From positions 1-50,921 of the IMG/VR virus record IMGVR_UViG_3300032241_001390: a DNA stretch of 50,921 nucleotides; one strand, written 5' to 3'. Each line of letters opens with the position of its first letter. The first letter of the stretch is position 1. Below are positions 20,201 to 27,753 of this stretch, piece after piece. A program made the translations under genes and the position numbers. This DNA is from a virus. The notes beneath the pieces were generated by a model. The model saw nothing but the letters and a program-made list of their open reading frames with translations, made no database searches and was not told the origin of the DNA.

Positions 20201-23200
20201 TACTATGCGGCTAATTTTGGTGGCACAGTAAGTAGTATCACTACAAGTGTTATTAACACTAGTGCTAATCACAACTTGAATGTAAACGATCCAGTTGTGT
20301 TCTCTGGAACAAGTGCTGGAGGAATTACTACTAATACAGTTTACTATGTATTAACAACTCCGAGCACAACTTCATTTACAATCACTACTTCAGAAGGCTA
20401 TTTAAATGCTAATACTGGTAGTTCAGGAACAGCGGTTACATTAACAGCAGTTCCAAGCCCAACAATGACAGTAAATTACTATCATGTGGCTACTGGTGTT
20501 AACAGTACTACAAGTGATATTACATATTATCTAAACGCTATTATTAAAGATTTAGAATATACTGGAAACTACAGAACATTAAGAGCCGCTCAAGTATTAT
20601 TAAATGCTGTTAACGGTTCCGCAAAATCTAATATGTGGTTAGTACGCAATGCTTGTGGTGTTCGCAACATGACTATGAATGGATTAACTGGTATATTACC
20701 AAGTACTTTAAATAGTTTTGGAACAAAACGTCCAACAGGTGGAGCATATACAAGTTTAGATCCAGGCTTTGGACCAAACGATACAAATGCTTGGGTATAC
20801 TCAAGAAGTTGTTATGTACAAAACTGTACTATGTTTGGTTATGCTGTAATCGGAGCAAAAGTTGACGGAGCATTGCATGCCGGTGGTAACCGCTCAATGG
20901 TTGCTAACGATTATACATGTATTATCGGTGACGGCTTAGGCTGGCAAACAACTGGTGCCGGATCGTTATCAGAACTTGTTTCAGTGTTTAACTACTATAG
21001 TTACGCAGGTTACTTAGCAGAACTAGGTGGACGTATTCGTGCTACCAACGGTAACAGTTCATACGGAACATATGGTGTTGTTGCCGAAGGTGTCGATACA
21101 ACTGAAACTCCAATCTTTGGTACATTGAATAATCGTTACAACCCAGCTCAAATTACTAATACTGTAACAGATGCTGTTAGTGCTGTTTTACGTTTAGAAT
21201 ATGCTAATGCTGGTAGCACATATACAAATGCTGTAACTACTGTTGCCGGCTCAGGCTATAATACAGCGGTAACAGCAGATGAGTTCCGTGATGCAGCGGT
21301 ATTTGAAACTCGTTTAATTGATACTGGTACAACTAGCCAATCTAGTGTTGGTGGTACAAGCTATATTACAGCAACTAATACCAGCCAAGGTGGCGCAACT
21401 GGATACATTACAATTGCAGCTACTGATACTACATTAAGTAACGCTTATAATAATATGCGTGTTCAATTACTTGCTGGTACAGGTGTTGGGCAATACGCAA
21501 ATGTTCTTACATATACTAACGGTACAAAAGTTGCCCAAGTAATTAAAGATTCATTTACTCCAATCTTGATTACTTCATCAAGTACTACTGTATTCAATAC
21601 AGCAAGCACAGCAAGTTTATATGCCGGTATGCCAATTTATCTAAGTGCAACTTATGCTGGTTTAACTGGATCAGTAACAAGCGGAGTAACAAGTGCAGCT
21701 ACATTGTATTATGTACAAAGTACAAACTTTACTTCTACAGCATTTAGTGTATACACTTCGGCAACGGGTGGCGTAACTAGTTTAACAGCAGTAAGTGGAG
21801 CAACGGTTACAGTTACAGCAACCGCTACTACAAATAACTTAATTACTGCTACTAACTCTTTATCAGCCGGACAAGGTATTACATTTAGCAGTAGTTTTAA
21901 CGGTATTGATGCTGGAACAATTTACTATGTACTAGCATTAAACTTATCTAGTTCTGCTTTCTCAGTAAGCACATATCCAAATGGACCTGCTGTGACAATT
22001 ACAGCAACTGGTTCTGCGTCTAGCACAGGCACAACAGGTGTTGTAGCATTTGCCGCAGGATGGGATCATGTTGTAGCAGGAACAACTATTCAAAATACAT
22101 TAGATTTGACTACTGGTTATATTATTGAACCACATATTTCATATAGTGCTCCAGGATATACCGCTACAGGCAGAACCATAACAAGTGGCGCATACTCAGG
22201 TGTTACATATGGTGCTGGATCATTTGTAGCAGTTTCCTCTAACGGATCTGCAACAGCATATAGTTCAAACGGAACAACTTGGACAGCAGGCGGCGGTCTA
22301 GGTAGTTCTACAACTTGGACAAACGTTGTTTATGGTGGCGGACAAGGCGTTAAAGCTACTCCAGTCGTTGGAGGTTTTGGTGGAACAGGTGCCGTGCTTC
22401 AAGCAGTCATTGGTACAGGTTCAACAGCTACTCAGATTGTTAGTATTACTGTAGTTCAAGGCGGATATAATTATACAACTCCTCCAACTATTGTAATTAC
22501 AGGCGGCAACGGATCAGGTTGTACAGCAACATGTACAGTTCTAAACGGTGCTATTCAAACTGTAACAGTATCAATTAACGGTTCTGGATATACAGGAACA
22601 CCTACAGTATCAGCAGTTACTGGTATCGTATCAAGTGTTACAATGAATAGCTGGGGTAAGAATTATTATACTCTTGGAAACATTAGTGTAACATTTAGTC
22701 AACCTCAAGGAATCAACCCAACTGCATTTGCTTTAAATACTTCTGTAACAGCAGGTCAGTATATTCAAACTGCCGCAGGTAGAATTTACTATGTAGCAAG
22801 CACTGGTATTACCAGTGCTAGTACAACTCCAACATTTGATTACACAAGTGCAACATATAATGGAGTAGCAAATGGTACAGCAACATTAAACTATGTTGCT
22901 ACACAAGCTCAAGGCACAGCAGTTTTAACTAATAATGGTATTAGTTCTATTACGCTAAGTCAGGCAGGTTATGGATACACTAGTGTACCAAGTATTACAA
23001 TAGCAGATTCAGGAGCGTTCTTCGCAACAGTATCTAGTTCAACTAATGCTGTAGCTTATGCTTCGCCTACTGGAATTTCAGGATCTTGGTTAACTTCTAC
23101 TTCATACGCAAGTAATCAAAGTTTACGCTGGATTGCTTACGGTGGCGGAACATTTGTAGCAGTTGGTGGAGCTAGTGGAACTGGTATTGCGTTAGCTTCC

Positions 23201-25093
23201 AATACTCCTAACACACTAACACTTAAAGGTGCTATAACATCTTTATCAGGAAGTGCTTATTACAGTTCTGTAGCTTACGGAGCGGGTGTGTTTGTTGCTA
23301 TTAGTACTGGATCTAGTACAGTAACTAGTTACACTCCAAACAATAGTGCTAACTGGTATAGTGCTGGAGCATTGCCAAGTTCATCGGCAAGTTGGGCAAG
23401 CGTAGCATTTGGTAATAACAGATTCGTTGCGTTAGCAAGTAATGGTTATATTGCCTTACAATTTATTACTGCTTTAGGTACAGCATCAAGCTCAGCATGG
23501 ACAACTGTTCCAAACTGTGTAGGTACAAGTACAAGTATCCTTTCAAGCAGTTTAACTTGGACAAATATTAGCTACGGTGAAGGTGTGTTCTTAGCAACAG
23601 CTAGCGGATCGACAACTTGTGCTACAAGCCCAGACGGTATTAACTGGACATTACACGTGATGCCAAGTTCAACTAACTGGAGTGGTTCTGCATTTGGAGT
23701 TCTAAATAACGTATCTAGCTCAGTAATTGGTGCTCAACCATTATGGGTAGCAGTAAGCAGTAGTTCAGGAACTGCGGCTGCAAGTATACGTACTGGAGTT
23801 ACAACTGCTGGACGTATGAAAGCATTCGGCGGAAGTATTACAGAAATTCGCTTAGTTGAACCAGGTAGCGGTTACGCAAAAGGTAACGTTACGGCTACAA
23901 CATCAAGTACTAATTTGATTACAGTTGACGATACAACAAACTTATCAACAAGTTTGGCAAATAATCAACCAATTGAATTTAACTTAGTAGGTAGCGGAGG
24001 TTTAACAACTAATACAACTTATTATGTAATTGGTTCGAGTGTTACAAGTACACAGTTCCAGGTTACTGCTAACGCAGGTAGTACAACACCTGTAACATTG
24101 TCAACTACAAGTCCGACTGGCATGATTTATACCGCTGGACCTGTTGTAACACAAATTGATCCAAACCACGTTACAACAGCAGGCGTTCGTGTGCGTATGG
24201 GAGACGGCGCATTAGCTAACCCAACATTTACTAATCGTGGTACTAATAATGCTACTGCTACATCAACTACAACTGGCGATGGATATGGTGATCTATATCA
24301 AAATGCTAGTTATGTTAACGTAGCTGGATTATACAGTATTCCTCAACCAGGTGCTAACGTACAATTTGCTACAATTACTGGAAGTGCTCAGTGGTATAAA
24401 TTAGTATCGATTACAAACCAATTAGGAAATGCTGGAAATTATACAGCTACATTCCAAATTAATCCAGCAATGACAACGTTATTGGCTCCAACACATAGTA
24501 CATTAATCACAACTAGATTAAAGTATAGCCAAGTACGTTTAACTGGACACGATTTCTTGTACATTGGTACAGGTAACCAAACGCAAACTAACTACCCATA
24601 TGTTATTGCGGCCAACGCTATTCAAGCCAATCAGGAATTGAATACAGGTGGCGGACGTACATTCTTTACAAGTACTGACCAAGACGGTAACTTCAACGTT
24701 GGTAACTTGTTCGGAGTTCAACAGTCAACTGGTACTGCTACATTGAATGCTAGCGCATTTAACTTAGCTGGATTACAATCGTTGACATTGGGCGCGGTAA
24801 GTTTAGGCGTAGGAAGTGCTACAATTACCCAATTTAGTACAGACCCTTACTTTACAGCTAATAGTGATAATATTTTACCAACGCAAAAAGCAATCAAGGC
24901 ATATATTACAGCCCAGATTGGTGGCGGATCAAGTAGTTTGAACGTAAATACTATTACTTCGGGTCAGATATATATTGCTAATAATACGATAAGTAATACA
25001 GCAGGTAATCAAATATATGTAAGCAGTAAAATGACCTTTACAGGCGGAATTGACGGGGCACCTGTTGCTCTAGCATTCTTTAGCACACGATAA
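14222..25093 (+). CDS. Giant modular tail fibre/spike protein, paralogue 2 (3623 aa)
   Basis: Same architecture as the previous gene, about 820 residues longer. Seven CBM5/12-like repeats lie between residues 12 and 700, two of them (repeats 2 and 6) split by inserted beta modules. The beta-helix start (KTGTYNEILPINVPSYT, GDELRS) is at 1045-1070, but its continuation GVRNMTMNGLTG is not reached until about 2146. The roughly 1070-residue insertion contains five copies of an R-D-x(3)-I-x-D-A-x(3)-D helical repeat (RD or equivalent at 1229, 1392, 1623, 1871, 2098); a further copy is at 914. BNR-like YGAGSFVAVSSNGSATAYS repeats span about 2640-3190. The C-terminal FFTSTDQDGNFNVGNLFGVQ/LPTQKAIKAYI segment matches paralogue 1. 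Likely a long receptor-binding fibre. Confidence 0.8.
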   Translation: MAEFKLGRIKFVYQGTWQPSTSYVVDDVVTVGGKTYICVISNTSSSLFATDLNNITPYWNLVADGSRWAGTWTNATYYQLGDQVQYGGIVYQCTTPHTSASSTATLTATAFTVSTGTATLTYNTQVVQPFLVGSTITLAGFSPTSTSGTVNTVNTTFTVVSCSTTQVTFALTGTYTAGTLGTVSGTSQLGLEKDQSNWVAFAQNINWIAGGWTANTRYKARDLVTYGGYTYLCNTAHVSASTIALGLENNQGNWDTFNAGIIYQGTWATSTRYRINDVVTYGADLWICTTQHTSTGTTLDNTKFSVFVNGFEFQNSWSSTTNYIVGDTVTYGGYTYTAIQNGLNQIPSTQTAYWQPFTTGFSFQGDWSSANSYKVGSVVRNDGYTYLAIADNGPVSVSATATTNSSVTFVANYPSGNAMTYVSGTVPSIGAVISGTNIPTGTYIVSGTSPNFILSQSLNPPAGGYNNVTTTAVSNTITVSSTTNLPVGIPVSFAGSVGSSLLSTTATYYVLLVLSSTSIVISTSVGGSQFTVGTATGLSLTLTASPRPPYATYWSQLNSGLKWNPTQGTYTGVTQSSTSGGGSSAQFTVLAKNTTYSVTVTTAGSGYALNDTIKILGSSLGGISPANDLTLTVTSVSTGGIVQVSVTGISSTWSTGTTYVSGDVVLWGVSSYICILAHVAASGSRPDNDTTGTYWNLLASGTEQAVLTTTGDMFYYGANGPTRLPIGTDGQVLRVNNNVPAWQYYGQINNIVFVSTNGADVITNGQGTTIDKPWASIRFACQQVEDGYLNTNAKTLLRINKQFLMKETNNYVLNQYSVNVTSTSGTTITVGGSNNAAQVTTANLYQGMPIAFTTSSGNIGAGTTYWVATIPSSSTFTVATSYALATQASPSLFTVGTGTTNVGSYVYNASKTERDAGLIITGFIHDISRGGTYATITNLNSFFSNGSLISGVNNYDIPPFVYSENYLANTLIPAVLNNTAPIKNYQTLNGVSSGSQGVQQINTAYTAESGVTTKISTLVSYITSALTAGTNVGSPTAITPNTTISIKTGTYNEILPINVPSYTALVGDELRSTVVQPYAADPQLATVVPKTVTAMTRIKSLIPNLIANTSITPTSGNTVAQVRSLPAGSTGSTVAITNLQNSFNVLYELVASGLGGEPTIVMPQPTNYNTSSLTNIAYATTTGSNSTGITTGYGYAVAQIQQNYKFLITDTLQYITNNYSITLPALGERDIRYILDSVLYDLTYGGNTQSLVAGSAYYSLYQLQITSGQVAGFTAGLGRLKSIINLVSQGLSVASNGGVTSGNVVTQTTAGSPGSSAAGGFAQDRIQNVINWINNASADNTVTPYISGASSALQTAYSSITALTSNIASDATVWVSKYYQSVTFANSSLINRDATLIVNALAYDMVLGTNFNAIQAGRAFNRANTSATNLRATSSGELSPTLGAINFMYYKMKNIAASGAVAQIQTTIDDLTNYLQGGAAPMAITWSQPGLPLATYTGVTAASVTGGGDGTAAFTITRASNGNGYYNYQITVTTPGASYTTSSKLRIYGDSIGGQRSTNDIVINVTQVNSGAIQVVTYSDTEATLGLFESNRAFLLAESIAYFNTNYSSLLTNPAYSVAKANRDMSYILDAVHYDMNYGGNWASQNAGMAYYSALYGSEITSGFTSAFAATIGYVSTLAQSVVVGTTVASPLQGTVTQVLPTTSGYVGSSRDTGRIGTLLTLVTNFVSNGLTSGALTATITTIASGTTFTTSAAHGLVVGDIIIPQTSSNGLVSTIIGSGTPYYVVSVPTTSTFTLATSYNGSAITSFTSGTSLSIAIQTINMPYVSWASSQALAAYATTSAAIPTYQTSVVNYINTNYPALTYNTTYAQRDTNNVTLAAMLDAVLGSNYASIQAGRAYNRTQDYQVQGYELTATTASMYYLSSLIATTLASYSTQATSAGNSVQLIVNYLNQGQYATPQVNGTTTYNDNLGIINGAEILRANIPFLAAEVVAYYAANFGGTVSSITTSVINTSANHNLNVNDPVVFSGTSAGGITTNTVYYVLTTPSTTSFTITTSEGYLNANTGSSGTAVTLTAVPSPTMTVNYYHVATGVNSTTSDITYYLNAIIKDLEYTGNYRTLRAAQVLLNAVNGSAKSNMWLVRNACGVRNMTMNGLTGILPSTLNSFGTKRPTGGAYTSLDPGFGPNDTNAWVYSRSCYVQNCTMFGYAVIGAKVDGALHAGGNRSMVANDYTCIIGDGLGWQTTGAGSLSELVSVFNYYSYAGYLAELGGRIRATNGNSSYGTYGVVAEGVDTTETPIFGTLNNRYNPAQITNTVTDAVSAVLRLEYANAGSTYTNAVTTVAGSGYNTAVTADEFRDAAVFETRLIDTGTTSQSSVGGTSYITATNTSQGGATGYITIAATDTTLSNAYNNMRVQLLAGTGVGQYANVLTYTNGTKVAQVIKDSFTPILITSSSTTVFNTASTASLYAGMPIYLSATYAGLTGSVTSGVTSAATLYYVQSTNFTSTAFSVYTSATGGVTSLTAVSGATVTVTATATTNNLITATNSLSAGQGITFSSSFNGIDAGTIYYVLALNLSSSAFSVSTYPNGPAVTITATGSASSTGTTGVVAFAAGWDHVVAGTTIQNTLDLTTGYIIEPHISYSAPGYTATGRTITSGAYSGVTYGAGSFVAVSSNGSATAYSSNGTTWTAGGGLGSSTTWTNVVYGGGQGVKATPVVGGFGGTGAVLQAVIGTGSTATQIVSITVVQGGYNYTTPPTIVITGGNGSGCTATCTVLNGAIQTVTVSINGSGYTGTPTVSAVTGIVSSVTMNSWGKNYYTLGNISVTFSQPQGINPTAFALNTSVTAGQYIQTAAGRIYYVASTGITSASTTPTFDYTSATYNGVANGTATLNYVATQAQGTAVLTNNGISSITLSQAGYGYTSVPSITIADSGAFFATVSSSTNAVAYASPTGISGSWLTSTSYASNQSLRWIAYGGGTFVAVGGASGTGIALASNTPNTLTLKGAITSLSGSAYYSSVAYGAGVFVAISTGSSTVTSYTPNNSANWYSAGALPSSSASWASVAFGNNRFVALASNGYIALQFITALGTASSSAWTTVPNCVGTSTSILSSSLTWTNISYGEGVFLATASGSTTCATSPDGINWTLHVMPSSTNWSGSAFGVLNNVSSSVIGAQPLWVAVSSSSGTAAASIRTGVTTAGRMKAFGGSITEIRLVEPGSGYAKGNVTATTSSTNLITVDDTTNLSTSLANNQPIEFNLVGSGGLTTNTTYYVIGSSVTSTQFQVTANAGSTTPVTLSTTSPTGMIYTAGPVVTQIDPNHVTTAGVRVRMGDGALANPTFTNRGTNNATATSTTTGDGYGDLYQNASYVNVAGLYSIPQPGANVQFATITGSAQWYKLVSITNQLGNAGNYTATFQINPAMTTLLAPTHSTLITTRLKYSQVRLTGHDFLYIGTGNQTQTNYPYVIAANAIQANQELNTGGGRTFFTSTDQDGNFNVGNLFGVQQSTGTATLNASAFNLAGLQSLTLGAVSLGVGSATITQFSTDPYFTANSDNILPTQKAIKAYITAQIGGGSSSLNVNTITSGQIYIANNTISNTAGNQIYVSSKMTFTGGIDGAPVALAFFSTR
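16961..20620 (+). repeat. Expanded helical RD repeats within giant fibre 2
   Basis: Six coding repeats with consensus (N/E/Q)RD-x3-I-x-D-A-x3-D-x3-GGN-x6-G-x-A-Y. Spacing is irregular (160-320 residues), because Gly/Thr-rich beta modules separate them. Paralogue 1 has a single copy. The amphipathic helical character contrasts with the otherwise all-beta protein. Confidence 0.65.
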
Positions 25094-25112
25094 AATTTTT
25101 GGAGAAACATAA

Positions 25113-25445
25113 ATGGCAACAGGAAGATTAAACTTAGGTGGCGTTGGTATACAGTTGGCAACAACTAATACAACATTGTATACAGTACCAACTGGCTACT
25201 ATAGTGTTTTTAACGTTTCGTTAACAAACACCAGCTCAACAGCAGTTACTATTAAGTTGGCGCTTTCAAGCACAACTACACCAGGAACTGCTGATTGGAT
25301 CGAACAGCAAACTACTATTGTAGGTTATGGTGTTTTTGAACGTACTGGTCTTGTACTACAAGCTGGTTACAACGTAGTAGCGTTATGTAGTAACGCTTCA
25401 GTTGTAAACGCTACCGTGTACGGAATTGAAACTTCAACATCATAA
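25113..25445 (+). CDS. Small beta-sandwich-like virion protein, paralogue 3
   Basis: A 110-residue all-beta protein: TLYTVPTGYYSVFNVSLTN, then TAVTIKLALSS, a strand with IVGYGVFERTGLVLQAGYNV, and VYGIETSTS at the end. Its length and strand order match the proteins at 1238 and 5006. A TTGGAGA ribosome-binding site precedes the ATG. It follows the second giant fibre by 19 bases, as paralogue 2 follows fibre copy B. Function unknown; a fibre adaptor or cap is plausible. Confidence 0.6.
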   Translation: MATGRLNLGGVGIQLATTNTTLYTVPTGYYSVFNVSLTNTSSTAVTIKLALSSTTTPGTADWIEQQTTIVGYGVFERTGLVLQAGYNVVALCSNASVVNATVYGIETSTS

Positions 25446-25467
25446 TTAGTATAAGAGAGATTAAAAT

Positions 25468-26610
25468 ATGGCACGTTATAATACAGTATTACCAACTTCG
25501 ACAATTTCGAGCAATGCGGCTGGTCCAATCACCGCTCCATCGGTTGGTTTATTCACAGAATTCACTGGTACAACATCTGCGGTGACTATTCCAGATCCTA
25601 CCGTATATTACGGCCAGACTCAAAGTTACTATAATGCGACTGCTGGCGCAGTTACACTTACATCACCAAATGGAAGTTTTAAAGGACCAGGATCAAGCAA
25701 CGCAAGCACACAGTCACTAGCTGCCGGCGGAACAATAACGCTAGCATCTGACGGTGCTAACTATGTTGTTATTTCAGATAACGGCGGACCAGTGGCTGCT
25801 AGCACATTATCGGCAACAGCTGCAGTTACACTTAGCCCGAGCACTGGAGGCGTAACAATTAGTCCAAGTAGTGGACTTACCATTGCTCCAACCGGATCTG
25901 TTGGTACAATCAATAATACAACAGTTGGTGTTGTTACACCAGCCGCTGGAAATTTCACAAGTATTGGTGCTACTACTCCAGGTAGTGGATCATTTACAAC
26001 TTTAGCCGCGAACAGCACAGTTACATTAAGTCCTGCTAATACTAACGTAACAATTAGTCCAAGTGGAAGCGGCGCAGTTACGATGGCTCCTGCTTCAGCA
26101 GGATCTATTAATAACATGTCAATTGGTGTTACTACACAGGCTGCTGGTTCTTTTACTACACTAGCATCAAGTGGTTTAACAACATTTACTAACGGTACAC
26201 AAGGTTCAAGTGCTACAGCTGGTCAAGCTGTATTGTTTACTGGCGGTGTTGGTATTGGCGGAACATTGTACACAGTTGGTTTAGTTGAAACTTCTAGTAT
26301 AGCATTTAAAGAAAATATTAATCCTATTACGGGTGCGTTAGACGCCATTTTAAATTTAACCGGTGTAACATATGATCGTAAAGATAATAAAAAGCACGAA
26401 GCAGGATTAATTGCTGAACATGTTTACAAATATGCTCCCGATTTAGTTGCGTTAGATGAAAAAGGCAAACCATACGGTATTCATTATACAAAAATCAGCG
26501 CTTACCTAATTGAATGTGTTAAGACACTTCAAGCTGAAATTGACGAATTAAAAGGTAAAAAAGTAGTTGCTCAAAAAACAACTGCTAAGAAAACTAAAGG
26601 TAGCAAATAA
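25468..26610 (+). CDS. Tail fibre with C-terminal S74 intramolecular chaperone
   Basis: A 380-residue fibre protein. The shaft carries repeats of the type IG-x-x-T-P-x-x-G-x-F-T-T-L (residues about 145-235), typical of trimeric phage fibres. The last 105 residues match the Peptidase_S74 self-cleaving chaperone: S276-S-I-A-F-K281-E-N-I, then LDAILNLTGVTYDRK, EAGLIAEHVYKYAPDLV and a final coiled-coil-like LIECVKTLQAEIDELKGK. In characterised S74 domains a Ser and a Lys five residues later catalyse release after trimer folding; S276/K281 have that spacing, although the usual Asp after the Ser is Ser277. The extreme C-terminus is Lys/Thr-rich. The next gene begins three bases after its stop. Confidence 0.85.
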   Translation: MARYNTVLPTSTISSNAAGPITAPSVGLFTEFTGTTSAVTIPDPTVYYGQTQSYYNATAGAVTLTSPNGSFKGPGSSNASTQSLAAGGTITLASDGANYVVISDNGGPVAASTLSATAAVTLSPSTGGVTISPSSGLTIAPTGSVGTINNTTVGVVTPAAGNFTSIGATTPGSGSFTTLAANSTVTLSPANTNVTISPSGSGAVTMAPASAGSINNMSIGVTTQAAGSFTTLASSGLTTFTNGTQGSSATAGQAVLFTGGVGIGGTLYTVGLVETSSIAFKENINPITGALDAILNLTGVTYDRKDNKKHEAGLIAEHVYKYAPDLVALDEKGKPYGIHYTKISAYLIECVKTLQAEIDELKGKKVVAQKTTAKKTKGSK

Positions 26611-26613
26611 AAA

Positions 26614-27741
26614 ATGGCAACCCTACAATCCACATCGTTTACTAATTTAACATTACCATCAGGACCTACTGCTGATAGATACGGTAGTCCATCAGCAGGT
26701 ATGACTCGTTACAATAGTACTATTGGTACTATTGAGCATTTTGACGGTACAACATGGCGTCCAGTTACTGGTATTAGTAAAGGTACTATTGGATCTGGTG
26801 GCGATAGTATACAATATGTAGGTAATACTGGAAGTCGTGCTTCTGGTGGTATTGTACACGTTTATACTACTGTACAATCAACAAGTTTTACTCCAGCATT
26901 TACTGGTACTGTAGAAATTCTAGTAGTAGCTGGCGGCGGATCTGGTGGAGCACACTGGGGTGGAGGTGGTGGAGGTGGCGGAGTTATTTACAACCGTACA
27001 TATCCTGTATCTAGCGGTACTCCAATTTCAATTACAGTAGGAGGTGGCGGCGCAAAATCAAGTTTTCCGAATGCTGGCAGTCCTGGTGGTAACAGCGTAT
27101 TTGGAAGCGTAACTGCTAGCGGCGGCGGTGCTGGTGGTAGTTGGTATAACCAAGGAGCACAAGGAAACACAGGACAACAGCCTGGTGGATCAGGAGGCGG
27201 ATCAGCAATGGTTGATAGCCCAGATAGTAGATACCGTGTTCAACCAGTTCCAGGTATAGCAGGTCAAGGATTCCCAGGCGGCGCCTCAGTTCGTTATAAT
27301 CAGCAAGGCGATAATTGTCATATGTCCGGCGGTGGCGGTGGCTCCGGCGGCAATGGTCGTCCAGGACCAGACTATTGCTGGGATGGTCGTGTAGCGGATG
27401 GAGGTCCAGGAGCGGCTAATGATATTTTAGGAAGTATTTTGTACTGGGGAGGTGGTGGTGCTGGTTGTTGCTATCAAGGTAACAATACTACAGCAGAGTC
27501 AGGAGGTATTGGCGGCGGAGGCGGAAGTGGTAAATATCACGGTGGCCCACGTTATCCAAACGGACCTTTCAGTAACGGTATGGGCGGCGGCCAAGCATAC
27601 AACGCAGGACAACCAGGAATTGATACAAACTATGCGGGTAACGCAGGTGCCAATACTGGCGGTGGCGGTGGTGGATCCAACTATAACTATACTCAAAACG
27701 GTACACAGGGCGGTTCTGGTATTGTTATTGTTAGATACTAA
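26614..27741 (+). CDS. Glycine-rich tail fibre adhesin 1
   Basis: A 375-residue protein. The N-terminus has the G-M-T-R-Y-N ... F-D-G-T-T-W-R-P-V module (residues about 29-55), followed by a neck shared with the next two genes (TVQSTSFTPAFTGTVEILVV). The remaining two thirds is Gly-rich: GGGGGGG stretches separated by variable, Tyr/Asn/Pro-rich loops, ending NGTQGGSGIVIVRY. This architecture resembles glycine-rich phage tip adhesins, where poly-glycine II helices carry receptor-binding loops (gp38 of T-even-like phage S16). No collagen-type G-X-Y periodicity is seen. First of three tandem paralogues directly downstream of the S74 fibre. Confidence 0.75.
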   Translation: MATLQSTSFTNLTLPSGPTADRYGSPSAGMTRYNSTIGTIEHFDGTTWRPVTGISKGTIGSGGDSIQYVGNTGSRASGGIVHVYTTVQSTSFTPAFTGTVEILVVAGGGSGGAHWGGGGGGGGVIYNRTYPVSSGTPISITVGGGGAKSSFPNAGSPGGNSVFGSVTASGGGAGGSWYNQGAQGNTGQQPGGSGGGSAMVDSPDSRYRVQPVPGIAGQGFPGGASVRYNQQGDNCHMSGGGGGSGGNGRPGPDYCWDGRVADGGPGAANDILGSILYWGGGGAGCCYQGNNTTAESGGIGGGGGSGKYHGGPRYPNGPFSNGMGGGQAYNAGQPGIDTNYAGNAGANTGGGGGGSNYNYTQNGTQGGSGIVIVRY

Positions 27742-27753
27742 TTAGAGAAAAAT

